Source: Chlorobaculum parvum NCIB 8327
Lineage (GTDB): Bacteria > Bacteroidota > Chlorobiia > Chlorobiales > Chlorobiaceae
Assembly: GCF_000020505.1 (NCBI RefSeq)
Contig: NC_011027.1
Span: forward strand, 1-64,000
DNA: 64,000 nucleotides
Direction of reading: 5' to 3'
Shown here: positions 33,218 through 42,527 of the stretch, in pieces
Position numbering within the stretch: position 1 is the first letter of the stretch
Layout of the letters: each line of letters starts with the position of its first letter
Notes under the pieces: model-generated
Told to the model about the DNA's origin: nothing
Seen by the model: only the letters and a program-made list of their open reading frames with translations
Databases searched by the model: none
Position numbers and translations under genes: made by a program

Positions 33218-34474
33218 ATGAGTGGTGCTAACGACAGCGCTATGAACGGCGGGTGTCATTGCGGCGGGTGCGGCAGCTCGGATGGCAACGGCAAATTTCT
33301 GCACGAAACCCCTATGCTCGACCAGCTGGAAAGCGGTCCCTGGCCAAGCTTTATTACCGGCTTCAAGGAGCTGGCTGAAAGAACGAAAAAGCCGATGCTG
33401 CGCGGTGTGCTCGACCAGCTCGAGTATTCTTACAAGACCCGCATGGGGTACTGGAAGGGCGGTCTGGTGACGGTCGATGGCTACGGCGCCGGCATCATCA
33501 CCCGCTACTCGATGATCAAGGACAAGTTCCCCGAGGCAGCCGAATTCCACACCATGCGCATTCAGCCCGCGCCGGGCCTGCATTACAACACCGACATGCT
33601 CCGCGAGCTGTGCGACATCTGGGAAAAACACGGCAGCGGCATCATCGCCCTGCACGGCCAGACCGGTGACATCATGCTTCAGGGTATCGAGCAGGACAAG
33701 GTTCAGGAGTGTTTCGACGAGCTGAACCAGGCGGGATGGGACCTCGGCGGCGCTGGCGCCGGTATGCGTACCGGTGTATCCTGCATCGGCCCCGGCCGTT
33801 GCGAAAACGCCTGCTACGACAACCTCAAGTTGCACCTTACGGCACTCAAACACTTCTCCGGCCAGGTTCACCGTCCGGAATGGAACTACAAGCTCAAGTT
33901 CAAATTCTCGGGTTGCCCCAACGACTGCACCAACTCGATCATGCGCTCCGACCTTGCCGTTGTCGGTACCTGGAAGGATGCGATCCAGATCGATCAGGAC
34001 GAGGTCAAGGCGTGGATCGAGGAGCGTGGCATGGATGCGCTGGTCAACAACGTCATCAGCCGCTGCCCCACCAAGGCGATCACGCTCAAGGATGGCGGCA
34101 TCGACATCGCCACCCGCGACTGCGTGCGCTGCATGCACTGCATCAACGCCATGCCGAAGGCGCTCTCGCCCGGCAAGGAACGTGGCATCTCGCTGCTCAT
34201 GGGCGGCAAGAACACCCTCAAGGTTGGCGTCAACATGGGTTCGCTCATCATCCCCTTCATGAAAATGGAGACCGACGAGGATCGCGAGGCCTTCATCGAG
34301 CAGATCGAGGAGATCATCGACTGGTGGGATGACGCCGGACTCGACCACGAGCGCATCGGTGAAACCATCGAACGCGTCGGCCTGAAGCAGTTCCTCGAAG
34401 GCGTCGGCATCGAGCATGACATCAACCAGGTGACGCGCCCGCGCGATAACCCCTACTTCAAGGCAAAGTATTGA
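33218..34474 (+). CDS. dsrA: Reverse dissimilatory sulfite reductase alpha
   Basis: DsrA is one of the two homologous subunits of the siroheme sulfite reductase that in sulfur oxidisers forms sulfite from sulfane sulfur. The 418-residue protein carries siroheme-[4Fe-4S] ligands in C-x5-C (CIGPGRC) and C-x3-C (GCPNDC) and an inserted ferredoxin-like cluster (CVRCMHCINAMPKAL). AAAGGAGG precedes the ATG. The oxidative direction is inferred from co-occurrence with dsrL, fccAB and phototrophic genes. Confidence 0.95.
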   Translation: MSGANDSAMNGGCHCGGCGSSDGNGKFLHETPMLDQLESGPWPSFITGFKELAERTKKPMLRGVLDQLEYSYKTRMGYWKGGLVTVDGYGAGIITRYSMIKDKFPEAAEFHTMRIQPAPGLHYNTDMLRELCDIWEKHGSGIIALHGQTGDIMLQGIEQDKVQECFDELNQAGWDLGGAGAGMRTGVSCIGPGRCENACYDNLKLHLTALKHFSGQVHRPEWNYKLKFKFSGCPNDCTNSIMRSDLAVVGTWKDAIQIDQDEVKAWIEERGMDALVNNVISRCPTKAITLKDGGIDIATRDCVRCMHCINAMPKALSPGKERGISLLMGGKNTLKVGVNMGSLIIPFMKMETDEDREAFIEQIEEIIDWWDDAGLDHERIGETIERVGLKQFLEGVGIEHDINQVTRPRDNPYFKAKY

Positions 34475-34582
34475 TAGATATCTCATTCTGCGGAATCGAG
34501 AGTCAGATAAGATCAACAGAACATTCACTGTCGCGCCAGTCCTGTCAAAAAGGCTGGTGCGTCCCAACCTACAGGAAAGAGC

Positions 34583-35662
34583 ATGAGCAGTCAGGAAAGA
34601 ACCTGGAAGACCATAGAGTCCGGTCCTCATACCTACGAGGAGGCGCTGCATCCCGTGGTCAGGAAGAATTACGGAAAGTGGAAATATCACGAGATCCCCA
34701 AGCCGGGCGTGCTCAAGCACGTGGCCGAGAGCGGTGACACCATCTGGACGGTCAGGGCCGGTACGCAGCGGCAGGATACCGTTGACATGCTTCGCAGCCT
34801 GTGCGACGTGGCCGACAAGTACTGTGACGGCTTCCTTCGCTTTACGGTGCGCAACAACGTCGAGTTCCTGACGCCGAACGCCGAAAACGTCGAGCCGATG
34901 ATCGCCGAGCTCGAATCGATGGGCTTCCCGGTCGGCGGCACCGGCATGTGTGTCTCGTCGGTTTCGCACACCCAGGGCTGGCTGCACTGCGACATTCCGG
35001 CTACCGACGCTTCGGGCGTGGTGAAGTCGATGATGGACTCGCTCTACAACGAGTTCAAGGATATGCAGATGCCCAACAAGGTGCGTCTTTCGACCTCCTG
35101 CTGCGCTATCAACTGTGGTGGCCAGGCCGACATCGCCGTGGTGGTCAAGCACACCCGTCCGCCGCGCATCAACCACGATCATCTGGTCACCACCTGCGAG
35201 CTGCCGAAAGCCGTGGCGCGCTGCCCGGTTGCGGCTATCCGCCCGACGGTGGTCGATGGCAAGAAGACGCTCATGGTCGATGAGGCCAAGTGCATCTGCT
35301 GCGGCGCCTGCTTCGGCGCCTGCCCCGCCATGGAGATCAACCATCCCGAGCACTCGAAATTCGCCATCTGGGTTGGCGGCAAAAACAGCAACGCCCGCGT
35401 GAAGCCTTCGACCATGAGCCTCGTGGCGCACAACCTCCCGAACAACCCGCCGCGCTGGCCGGAAGTGACCGAGGTGGTTGGCCGCATCCTGAAGGCCTAC
35501 AAGGCTGGCGGACGCCCGTGGGAGCGCGTCGGCGAGTGGATCGACCGCATCGGCTGGAAGCGCTTCTTCGAGGAGACCGGCCTGACCTTTGACGAGAACA
35601 TGATCGACAGCTATCGTCACGCCCGCACGACCTTCAACCAGTCGGCACACGTCCGTTTCTAA
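34583..35662 (+). CDS. dsrB: Reverse dissimilatory sulfite reductase beta
   Basis: DsrB is the second subunit of the alpha2beta2 sulfite reductase. The 359-residue product shows the DsrB siroheme-site pattern SCCAINCGGQAD near residue 170, the conserved HTQGWLHCDIPA stretch and a ferredoxin insert CICCGACFGACPAM. In DsrAB only one siroheme per pair is usually catalytic. It follows dsrA by 108 bp, a little wider than other gaps in the cluster. Confidence 0.95.
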   Translation: MSSQERTWKTIESGPHTYEEALHPVVRKNYGKWKYHEIPKPGVLKHVAESGDTIWTVRAGTQRQDTVDMLRSLCDVADKYCDGFLRFTVRNNVEFLTPNAENVEPMIAELESMGFPVGGTGMCVSSVSHTQGWLHCDIPATDASGVVKSMMDSLYNEFKDMQMPNKVRLSTSCCAINCGGQADIAVVVKHTRPPRINHDHLVTTCELPKAVARCPVAAIRPTVVDGKKTLMVDEAKCICCGACFGACPAMEINHPEHSKFAIWVGGKNSNARVKPSTMSLVAHNLPNNPPRWPEVTEVVGRILKAYKAGGRPWERVGEWIDRIGWKRFFEETGLTFDENMIDSYRHARTTFNQSAHVRF

Positions 35663-35689
35663 GCTGAATTGTGCGTCACTGTTGATCTG

Positions 35690-35757
35690 TTGCGAAGCCC
35701 GATGACTGCGTTGGGTGGTGCTCGAAATCCTCACGCTCCCCGGCTTGAAAGCCGGGG
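35690..35757. repeat. Dispersed repeat copy 1 with hairpin
   Basis: TTGCGAAGCCCGATGACTGC and the following bases to 35736 align with 45782-45826 with few changes. A perfect 8-bp stem (35738-35745 with 35750-35757, CCCCGGCT, loop TGAA) follows it. The hairpin next to a conserved flank resembles ends of IS200/IS605-type elements or derived repeats; no transposase is present. Confidence 0.6.
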
Positions 35758-35870
35758 CAATGTGAATGGAAGAGTTCTGGAAGAACTCCGGTTTCTGCGC
35801 TCCAGCCGCCTTGTCCCCGGACTTCTCACGACGATCAACAGCGGCGCAACATTAACCTATGGAGAATCTC

Positions 35871-37607
35871 ATGAATGCAGAATCAAATCCGATTCTCGAT
35901 TTTGCGACCGAGTATGTCTTCCCGGAATTCAGCGAATTGACGGGAACCGACAAGATTGTCGCCTTCGGGGATCAAAGTCATAAATGTCCGGTCTATGTCC
36001 GGCAGACCCCGCCCTGCTCGGCGGAGTGCCCGGCCGGGGAGGACATCCGCGCCATCAACCGCTACATCAGCGGCATCGATCAGTCCGACGATCCGCTGAA
36101 AGCGGCCTGGGAGACGGCGGTGAACACCAACCCCTTCCCGGCAGTGATGGGCCGCATCTGCCCGCATCCGTGCCAGGGTGGCTGCAACCGCGGCAAGCAC
36201 GACGAGAGCGTGGCTATCAACGCGGTCGAGCAGGTGATCGGCAACTACGGTATCGAGAACGGGCTCAAATTGCCCGCCCCCGGCCCTGACACGGGCAAGA
36301 AAGTTGCGGTGATCGGCGGTGGCCCGGCTGGCCTTTCGGCAGCTTATCAGCTTCGCCGCAAGGGGCACGCGGTCACGATTTACGACGCCAACGAGAAGCT
36401 CGGCGGCATGGTGCTCTACGGCATCATGGGCTACCGCGTGGATCGCAAGGTGCTCGAAGCTGAAATCGGCCGCATCATCGACCTCGGCGTCGAAACGAAA
36501 ATGGGCGTTCGCGTCGGTGAAGATGTTACCCTCGAACAGCTCGAACAGGAGTACGACGCGGTTTTCCTCGGCGTCGGCGCGCAGAAAGGGCGCGGCCTGC
36601 CGGTTCCCGGTTTCGAGGGAACGCCGGGCGCGACCAACGCCATCGAGTTTCTCAGGAATTACGAGGTTATGGGCGACGATGTGCCCGTAGGTAAAAATGT
36701 CGTCATCATCGGAGACGGCAACGTGGCTATGGACGTGGCGCGCCTCGCTCTTCGCCTCGGATCCAAGGCAACCGTCATTTCGGGCGTTCCGCGCGAGGAG
36801 ATGGCCTGCTTCGACAATGAATTTGACGACGCGGCCAACGAAGGCACGACCATGTACTTCCAGACCGGCACGGCGGAGATTCTCGGCGGCGCTTCGGGCG
36901 TCACCGGCCTGCGCTGCACCAAAATGGTCAAAAAAGAGAAGGGCGAAGAGGGCTGGAACTCTCCGATTCCTTTCCTGCGCTACAAACCGAGCGGCGAGAC
37001 TTTCGAGATCGAAGCCGACATGGTGGTTGCGGCTATCGGCCAGGCGACCGACTTTGCAGGCCTCGGCGACGCAGGCACCAAAGGCCCCTGGATGAAGGTT
37101 GATCGCAACTTCCGCATTCCGGGCCACGACAAGCTCTTCAGCGGCGGCGACGCTCTGAAGGTCGATCTTATCACTACGGCGGTCGGCCACGGTCGCAAGG
37201 CCGCAGCATCGATCGACGCTTTCCTGAAAGGCGAGCCGATGCCCGAAACGCCCTACAGCGAAATCACCAAGGCGCACAAGCAGGATCTGCTCTACTTTCT
37301 GCACACCCCGCAGGCAAAGCGCACCACCATCGAGCCGGAAGAGGTTGTGGGCAATCACGACGAGCTGCTCGAAGCGCTGACGCACGAAGAGGCCAAGTCC
37401 GAGTCGGAGCGCTGCATGAGCTGCGGCTTCTGTTTCGACTGCAAGCAGTGCGTCTCGTTCTGTCCGCAGGAGGCCATCACGCGCTTCCGCGACAATCCGG
37501 CAGGTGAAAAAGTCTATACCAACTATGCGAAGTGCGTCGGCTGTCATCTCTGCTCCCTGGTCTGCCCCTGCGGGTACATCCAGATGGGCATGGGCGACGG
37601 GCTCTGA
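35871..37607 (+). CDS. dsrL: DsrL iron-sulfur flavoprotein
   Basis: DsrL is an NAD(P)H oxidoreductase homologous to glutamate synthase small subunit that acts as electron partner of reverse DsrAB. The 578-residue protein has an N-terminal cysteine-rich cluster domain (CPVYVRQTPPCSAECPAGEDI and CPHPCQGGCNRG), a FAD site VAVIGGGPAGLSAAYQL near 145, an NAD(P) site VVIIGDGNVAMD near 280 and two C-terminal [4Fe-4S] motifs (CMSCGFCFDCKQCVSFCP, CVGCHLCSLVCPCG). ATG 35871 is chosen because GGAG at 35861-35864 precedes it. Confidence 0.93.
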   Translation: MNAESNPILDFATEYVFPEFSELTGTDKIVAFGDQSHKCPVYVRQTPPCSAECPAGEDIRAINRYISGIDQSDDPLKAAWETAVNTNPFPAVMGRICPHPCQGGCNRGKHDESVAINAVEQVIGNYGIENGLKLPAPGPDTGKKVAVIGGGPAGLSAAYQLRRKGHAVTIYDANEKLGGMVLYGIMGYRVDRKVLEAEIGRIIDLGVETKMGVRVGEDVTLEQLEQEYDAVFLGVGAQKGRGLPVPGFEGTPGATNAIEFLRNYEVMGDDVPVGKNVVIIGDGNVAMDVARLALRLGSKATVISGVPREEMACFDNEFDDAANEGTTMYFQTGTAEILGGASGVTGLRCTKMVKKEKGEEGWNSPIPFLRYKPSGETFEIEADMVVAAIGQATDFAGLGDAGTKGPWMKVDRNFRIPGHDKLFSGGDALKVDLITTAVGHGRKAAASIDAFLKGEPMPETPYSEITKAHKQDLLYFLHTPQAKRTTIEPEEVVGNHDELLEALTHEEAKSESERCMSCGFCFDCKQCVSFCPQEAITRFRDNPAGEKVYTNYAKCVGCHLCSLVCPCGYIQMGMGDGL

Positions 37608-37652
37608 GCCTCCAGCCGAAGCTTTTCGTCAACCGAAACGGTCGCAACGAAT

Positions 37653-38015
37653 ATGATGGAAGATGTGATCAAAATGGTCGAACAGGCCATCGAAACCTCG
37701 TCGCACTGGCCGGATACCGGCTGGCCGGCGACCTTTGGCGTGCGCAATGTCGAGGTCAACAATCTCAAGGCGGCTGAGGCCCTGCCGCGCAACGCCGTCT
37801 ATCGCGAGGAGGCGATCAACTACTGGCGTCAGGCGCGCCTGACCGGTCACGATACTGCCGAAGCTGGAAAGAAGGCGCTCGAAGCGCTGAAAAATGGCGA
37901 CCTTGCGGGAGCGGATAATGCCCTGTATCTTTGCCAGTATCTCGAAATTCCGTTCGAGAAGGATGCCCATACATGGCATCCGGTGTACGAGGCCTTCCGG
38001 GCCAAATGCGCCTGA
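37653..38015 (+). CDS. dsrU: DsrU-like conserved protein of unknown function
   Basis: This small soluble protein of 120 residues has no signal peptide, membrane segment or metal motif that I recognise. Its position directly after dsrL fits dsrU in the Chlorobiaceae order dsrNCABLU(EFH)TMKJOPVW. Visible features are a Trp/Pro-rich N-terminal part (SSHWPDTGWPATFGVRNVEV) and a helical stretch EAGKKALEALKNGDLAGADNALYLC. A second Met (37656) is an equally good start. The symbol rests on position. Confidence 0.6.
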   Translation: MMEDVIKMVEQAIETSSHWPDTGWPATFGVRNVEVNNLKAAEALPRNAVYREEAINYWRQARLTGHDTAEAGKKALEALKNGDLAGADNALYLCQYLEIPFEKDAHTWHPVYEAFRAKCA

Positions 38016-38016
38016 A

Positions 38017-38042
38017 CCCGTCCCGAAAGCTTTCGGGACGGG
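38017..38042. repeat. 26-bp perfect palindrome
   Basis: Positions 38017-38028 (CCCGTCCCGAAA) are exactly complementary to 38031-38042, centred on AAAGCTTT. It lies 2 bp after the dsrU stop, where dsrEFH would be expected to begin. Confidence 0.85.
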
Positions 38043-38070
38043 GCAACATGGATGTAAGAGGTTTGAATGT

Positions 38071-38092
38071 CAGGAGGGTTAAAACCCTCCTG
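38071..38092. repeat. 22-bp inverted repeat
   Basis: CAGGAGGGTT (38071-38080) and AACCCTCCTG (38083-38092) are perfect complements around AA. With the 26-bp palindrome it forms a double-hairpin spacer between dsrU and dsrT. No T-run follows. Confidence 0.85.
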
Positions 38093-38240
38093 AATGTAAA
38101 ATCAATTTTTGTGCCTCTTTCGCCCTGCACTCGAATTGCTCATGACAGTTTTTCATGCTGTCTTGAGAACGACGCTCTACCGCCGGTCCACAAAGTCCGG
38201 CGGTTTGCGGCTCTGCTAAAACTCTTTATTCAGCACTCTT

Positions 38241-38681
38241 ATGACCAGAGCGTGGGAACAGAAAGTTAACGAAAACCGGGAGGTCGTGCTCGATCGGTGG
38301 GTGTCGTCCATCGTGGCGATGCTGCCCGGATCGAAGAGCGGTGGTTCGCTTGTTGCTTCGGCCATTGCGGCCGAGCTTGGCGGGCTGCTGGATGCCGTCA
38401 CCGATCACTCCGCTTCGGCGGCAGAATCGATCGTGCGCATCACCCGTATCCTTGCCGTGCAGGAGATTCCTCCATCGAAAGCCCTTTCGATTCTTTTCCA
38501 GCTTCGTGGATTGATCGAAGCGTTGCCGGTCGAATGCGATCACCCGTGCCGCGACCGCCTCGAAGAGCTGACGCTGCAAGCGTTCGACAGCTACATGAAG
38601 CATCGCGAAACCATCTATCAGCTCAAATTCGATGAGGGCCGTCGCAAAATGCACATGGCGCTCAGGAGGGCCGAGGCATGA
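38241..38681 (+). CDS. dsrT: DsrT, RsbRD N-terminal-like protein
   Basis: This 146-residue all-helical protein resembles the RsbRD N-terminal domain (a non-heme globin-like sensor module) seen next to dsrM in sulfur bacteria and called DsrT. It starts MTRAWEQKVNENREVVLDRWV and has a second helix pair AESIVRITRILAVQEIPPSKALSILFQLR. Its role is unknown; a sensory or assembly function for DsrMK is inferred from gene order. The stop overlaps the dsrM start (ATGA). Confidence 0.75.
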   Translation: MTRAWEQKVNENREVVLDRWVSSIVAMLPGSKSGGSLVASAIAAELGGLLDAVTDHSASAAESIVRITRILAVQEIPPSKALSILFQLRGLIEALPVECDHPCRDRLEELTLQAFDSYMKHRETIYQLKFDEGRRKMHMALRRAEA

Positions 38682-39673
38682 GAAAAGTGCTGCAACCGCT
38701 GCTGCTGGTGCTCGTGCTCGCCCTGATTCCGTATGTCGGCGTCACCTACGGCAAGCTCGACTACCTGTTCGGTATCATTATTCCCTACACGGCCGTCGCC
38801 ATTCTGGTGCTCGGTATGCTTTGGCGGTTGATTGATTGGGTTCGCCGCCCGGTGCCGTTCCGCATCCCGACCACCTGCGGTCAGGAGAAGTCGCTGGACT
38901 GGGTCAAAACCAATCCGCTCGAAAGCCCCTCGAACCCCTTCATGGCGGCTATGCGGGTGCTCTCCGAGGTGTTCCTGTTCCGCTCGCTCTTCCGCAACAC
39001 CAAGGCTGAACTGCACGGTGGGCCGAAGCTCGCATACGGTTCGCACAAGTGGCTGTGGCTGGGTGGCCTTGCGTTCCACTGGTCGCTGCTGATCATTGTT
39101 CTGCGTCATGCGCGCTTTTTCTTTATGACCACGCCCGCGCCTATCGAGATGATCGAAACCTTCGACCGCTTCCTCGATGTGACCGTGCCTGCGTTCTTCA
39201 TCACCGATGCCATCGTGCTTGCCGCCATCACCTTCCTGGTGCTGCGCCGTTTTTCGGACGAGAAGATGCGGCTGCTGTCGCTCTCGACCGACTACTTCCC
39301 GCTCTTTCTGATCGGGGGGATCGTGACCGCCGGAATCAGTATGCGCTACGTGACCAAGGTGAATGTCATGCCGGTCAAAGGACTGGGGATGACGCTCGCA
39401 AGCTTCGGTTTCACTGCGCCTGAGCCGATCGGCGCGCTGTTCTACGTCCACCTGTTCCTCGTCTGCGTGCTGCTGGCTTACATCCCGTTCAGCAAGCTGG
39501 TGCACATGGGCGGCATCTTCATGAGCCCGACGCGCAACCTGCCCAACGATAGCCGCGCAAAGCGCCACAAGAATCCGTGGAATCCCGACATCAAGTTCCG
39601 CTCCTATGCCGAATACGAGGATGAGTTCCGCGAGAAAATGAAAAAAGCTGGCATTCCGGTCGATAAGCAATAA
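38678..39673 (+). CDS. dsrM: DsrM heme b membrane subunit
   Basis: DsrM is the NarI-like diheme b integral membrane subunit of the DsrMKJOP complex that exchanges electrons with the quinone pool. The 331-residue chain has about six membrane helices, beginning with LQPLLLVLVLALIPYVGVTYG, and histidines in helices (GLAFHWSLLIIVLRHARFF) suitable for heme ligation. ATGA overlap with dsrT and a 4-bp gap to dsrK show tight coupling. Confidence 0.92.
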   Translation: MRKVLQPLLLVLVLALIPYVGVTYGKLDYLFGIIIPYTAVAILVLGMLWRLIDWVRRPVPFRIPTTCGQEKSLDWVKTNPLESPSNPFMAAMRVLSEVFLFRSLFRNTKAELHGGPKLAYGSHKWLWLGGLAFHWSLLIIVLRHARFFFMTTPAPIEMIETFDRFLDVTVPAFFITDAIVLAAITFLVLRRFSDEKMRLLSLSTDYFPLFLIGGIVTAGISMRYVTKVNVMPVKGLGMTLASFGFTAPEPIGALFYVHLFLVCVLLAYIPFSKLVHMGGIFMSPTRNLPNDSRAKRHKNPWNPDIKFRSYAEYEDEFREKMKKAGIPVDKQ

Positions 39674-39677
39674 CGAT

Positions 39678-41324
39678 ATGTCCAAATACGCTCCAAAAAC
39701 CGAAGAGCTCAAAAAAGAGTTCGAAGAGAAGAAGCCGCGGCTCCTGAAAGGGAAATTCGACGGCATGGACTGGTGGGATATTCCGGTCGAGTTCCGCGAC
39801 GGCAACTGGTGCTTCCCGGCCAAGCCGGAGGTGCTCGAAGATCTCCACTTTCCCAATCCGAGGAAGTGGGCCGCCACCGACAAGGACTGGCAGCTTCCCG
39901 CCAACTGGGAAAAGACCATCCGCGACGGCATGAAGGATCGCCTTAAGCGGTTCCGCTCGTTCAAAGTGTTCATGGACAGCTGCGTGCGCTGCGGCGCTTG
40001 CGCCGACAAGTGCCACTTCTTTCTCGGCACCGGTGACCCCAAGAACATGCCGGTGATGCGTGCCGAACTCGTCCGCTCGATCTACCGCCAGGATGTGAAC
40101 GCTTTTGCCCGTGTGCTGACCAAGTTCTCGGGATCGCGCAAGCTCACGCCGGAGGTGATCAAAGAGTGGCACATGTACTTCAACCAGTGCACCGAGTGCC
40201 GCCGCTGTTCGGTCTTCTGCCCGATGGGCATCGACACCGCCGAAATCACCATGATGGCCCGCGAGCTGCTCAATCTGATCGGCGTGAACAACAACTGGAT
40301 TCTTGCGCCGGTGGCCAACTGCAACCGCACGGGCAACCACCTCGGTATCGAGCCTCACACTTTCAAGCAGAACATCATGTCGCTGGTCGATGACATCGAG
40401 GATGTCACCGGCGTGAAGGTGAACCCGACCTTCAATCGCAAGGGGGCCGAAATCCTCTTCATTACGCCATCGGGCGACGTGTTCGGCGACCCCGGTGTCT
40501 ATACGATGATGGGCTACCTGTTGTTGTTCCACCACATCGGCTTGGACTACACCATCAGCACCTACGCTTCCGAGGGAGGCAACTTCGGTACCTTCACCTC
40601 GAACGAGATGATGAAGAAGCTGAACGCCAAGATGTACCACGAAGCCAAGCGGCTCGGGGTGAAATGGATTCTCGGCGGCGAGTGCGGGCACATGTGGCGC
40701 GTGGTGCATCAGTACATGAGCACGATGAACGGCCCGGCGGATTTCCTGCAGGAGCCGGTTTCGCCGATCACCGGCACGAAGTTCACCAACGCCAAAGAGA
40801 CCAAAATGGTGCACATCGCCGAGTTTACGGCCGATCTCATCAAGCACAACAAGCTGAAGCTCGATCCGAAGCGCAACGACCACCTGCGTACGACGTTCCA
40901 CGATTCGTGCAACGTGGCGCGCGGCATGGGTATGTTCGAGGAGCCGCGTTACATCCTGAACAAGGTGTGCAACACCTTCCACGAAATGCCCGAAAACACC
41001 ATCCGCGAGCAGACCTTCTGCTGCGGCTCTGGCAGCGGTCTGAACGCCGAGGAGTTCATGGACATCCGGATGCGCGGCGGCTTCCCGAGAGCCAACGCCG
41101 TAGCGCACGTCAAGGAGAAGCACAAGGTCGATTCGCTGGTTACCATCTGCGCCATCGACCGCGCCAGCCTGACGCCGCTGATGCGCTACTGGAATCCCGG
41201 TGTGTCGGTCTACGGCCTGCACGAGCTGGTGGGCAACGCGCTCATCATGGAGGGAGAGAAGAAACGAACCGAAGACCTGAGGGAGGATGACATGGTTGGA
41301 TTCGAGGAGGACGACGATGAATAA
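39678..41324 (+). CDS. dsrK: DsrK HdrD-like iron-sulfur subunit
   Basis: DsrK is the cytoplasmic iron-sulfur subunit related to heterodisulfide reductase HdrD; it is thought to act on the DsrC di- or trisulfide. The 548-residue protein has two [4Fe-4S] ferredoxin motifs ([13 protein letters not shown] near residue 100 and [14 protein letters not shown] near 175) and CCG-domain cysteines including [11 protein letters not shown] and [12 protein letters not shown]. The C-terminus is acidic (EEDDDE). It overlaps dsrJ by 8 bp. Confidence 0.94.
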   Translation: MSKYAPKTEELKKEFEEKKPRLLKGKFDGMDWWDIPVEFRDGNWCFPAKPEVLEDLHFPNPRKWAATDKDWQLPANWEKTIRDGMKDRLKRFRSFKVFMDSCVRCGACADKCHFFLGTGDPKNMPVMRAELVRSIYRQDVNAFARVLTKFSGSRKLTPEVIKEWHMYFNQCTECRRCSVFCPMGIDTAEITMMARELLNLIGVNNNWILAPVANCNRTGNHLGIEPHTFKQNIMSLVDDIEDVTGVKVNPTFNRKGAEILFITPSGDVFGDPGVYTMMGYLLLFHHIGLDYTISTYASEGGNFGTFTSNEMMKKLNAKMYHEAKRLGVKWILGGECGHMWRVVHQYMSTMNGPADFLQEPVSPITGTKFTNAKETKMVHIAEFTADLIKHNKLKLDPKRNDHLRTTFHDSCNVARGMGMFEEPRYILNKVCNTFHEMPENTIREQTFCCGSGSGLNAEEFMDIRMRGGFPRANAVAHVKEKHKVDSLVTICAIDRASLTPLMRYWNPGVSVYGLHELVGNALIMEGEKKRTEDLREDDMVGFEEDDDE

Positions 41325-41739
41325 AATCAGTCATATCCTCGGTGCTTTCGCTGCGGGCCTCGTCGTGTTCATCGCGGCCTGGTTCTTCATCCACGCTGGC
41401 CACGGAGGCTCCATCCCGGCTCACGCCGAAGACCCCGCCGTCGCTGCCGCAACCGTCCAGCCGGGCGGCGCGCCCATCGACAGCTCGAAGTGCATCCTGC
41501 CGACCGAGTACATGCGGGCGCACCACATGCAGATTCTCAACAAGTGGCGTCACGATTCGGTGCGCGAAGGCAACCGCGTCTATGTCAATCCCGAAGGCGA
41601 GCACTTTGAAAAGAGCCTGAACACCTGCCTCGGCTGCCACAACAACAATCCGATGTTCTGCTTTATGTGCCATCAGTACGCCGACGTCAAGCCGACCTGC
41701 TGGGACTGCCATCTGTCGCCTATGGAGGTGCCGCAATGA
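41317..41739 (+). CDS. dsrJ: DsrJ triheme cytochrome c
   Basis: DsrJ is the periplasmic, membrane-anchored triheme c cytochrome of DsrMKJOP. The 140-residue product has an N-terminal membrane anchor or signal ([21 protein letters not shown]) and exactly three CXXCH sites clustered near the end: CLGCH, CFMCH and CWDCH. GAGGAGG at 41304-41310 supports the ATG at 41317 inside the end of dsrK. Its stop overlaps the dsrO start. Confidence 0.93.
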   Translation: MNKISHILGAFAAGLVVFIAAWFFIHAGHGGSIPAHAEDPAVAAATVQPGGAPIDSSKCILPTEYMRAHHMQILNKWRHDSVREGNRVYVNPEGEHFEKSLNTCLGCHNNNPMFCFMCHQYADVKPTCWDCHLSPMEVPQ

Positions 41740-42518
41740 CCATGAACCAAAACCGTAGAGAGTTCCTGAAAAAGGCCGGACTCGGCGCGCTTGCCGGTCT
41801 CGGTGCGGCGGCGGGGTTGTTCCCGGCGTTCGCCCTCGAACCGACCGATACCTCTAATTTCACCAAAAAGCCGACGCCCGGCAAGGTGCGCTGGGGGATG
41901 CTGGTCGATACCCGCAAGTGCCTCGGCAACTGCACCGAGTGCGTTGTCCGCTGCCATCACGACCACAACGTGCCCGATCTGAGCGGCACCAAGAACGAGG
42001 TCAAGTGGATATGGAAGAGCGGGTATGAAGAGGCCTTACCGACGGCGAGCCAGCAGTTCCAGACCGACGAGGTCAAGCACCGCAAGGTGCTCACGCTCTG
42101 CAACCACTGCGAGGAGCCGCCCTGCACACGGGCCTGCCCGACCGAGGCGACCTTCAAGCGCTGGGACGGCATCGTGTCGATGGACTACCACCGCTGCATC
42201 GGCTGCCGCTTCTGCATGGCCGCCTGCCCGTACGGTTCGCGCAGCTTCAACTGGGTGGATCCGCGCCCGCATGTCGCCGAGCTGAGCAATACCTATCCGA
42301 CGCGAATGCGCGGCGTGGTGGAGAAGTGCAACTTCTGCTCCGAGCGCCTGGTCAAGGGCGAGCTTCCGGCGTGCGTCGACAGCTGTCCGCAGAAAGCGCT
42401 CATCTTCGGCGACCTGAACGATCCGAACTCGGAGATCCGCCGGATGATCGCCGCCAACGAAACCATGCAGCGCAAGCCGGAACTGGGCACGCTGCCGTCA
42501 GTCTTTTACATCATCTAA
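41736..42518 (+). CDS. dsrO: DsrO periplasmic ferredoxin subunit
   Basis: DsrO is the exported iron-sulfur subunit of DsrMKJOP. The 260-residue precursor has a twin-arginine signal ([10 protein letters not shown]), then cysteine groups for several [4Fe-4S] clusters: [40 protein letters not shown] and [26 protein letters not shown] at 41724-41728 supports ATG 41736, overlapping the dsrJ stop. It is 9 bp before dsrP. Confidence 0.93.
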   Translation: MTMNQNRREFLKKAGLGALAGLGAAAGLFPAFALEPTDTSNFTKKPTPGKVRWGMLVDTRKCLGNCTECVVRCHHDHNVPDLSGTKNEVKWIWKSGYEEALPTASQQFQTDEVKHRKVLTLCNHCEEPPCTRACPTEATFKRWDGIVSMDYHRCIGCRFCMAACPYGSRSFNWVDPRPHVAELSNTYPTRMRGVVEKCNFCSERLVKGELPACVDSCPQKALIFGDLNDPNSEIRRMIAANETMQRKPELGTLPSVFYII

Positions 42519-42527
42519 CCTGAAACC

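Noticed and set aside
32729-35734. 1001-codon minus-strand frame opposite dsrC-dsrA-dsrB
   Set aside because: It has no recognisable domain and lies antisense to three clearly identified dsr genes in G/C-rich DNA, so it is a shadow frame.
38016-38240. Possible CRISPR-like repeats in the dsrU-dsrT gap
   Set aside because: The palindromes differ from each other and there is no regular repeat-spacer pattern; no cas genes are present.
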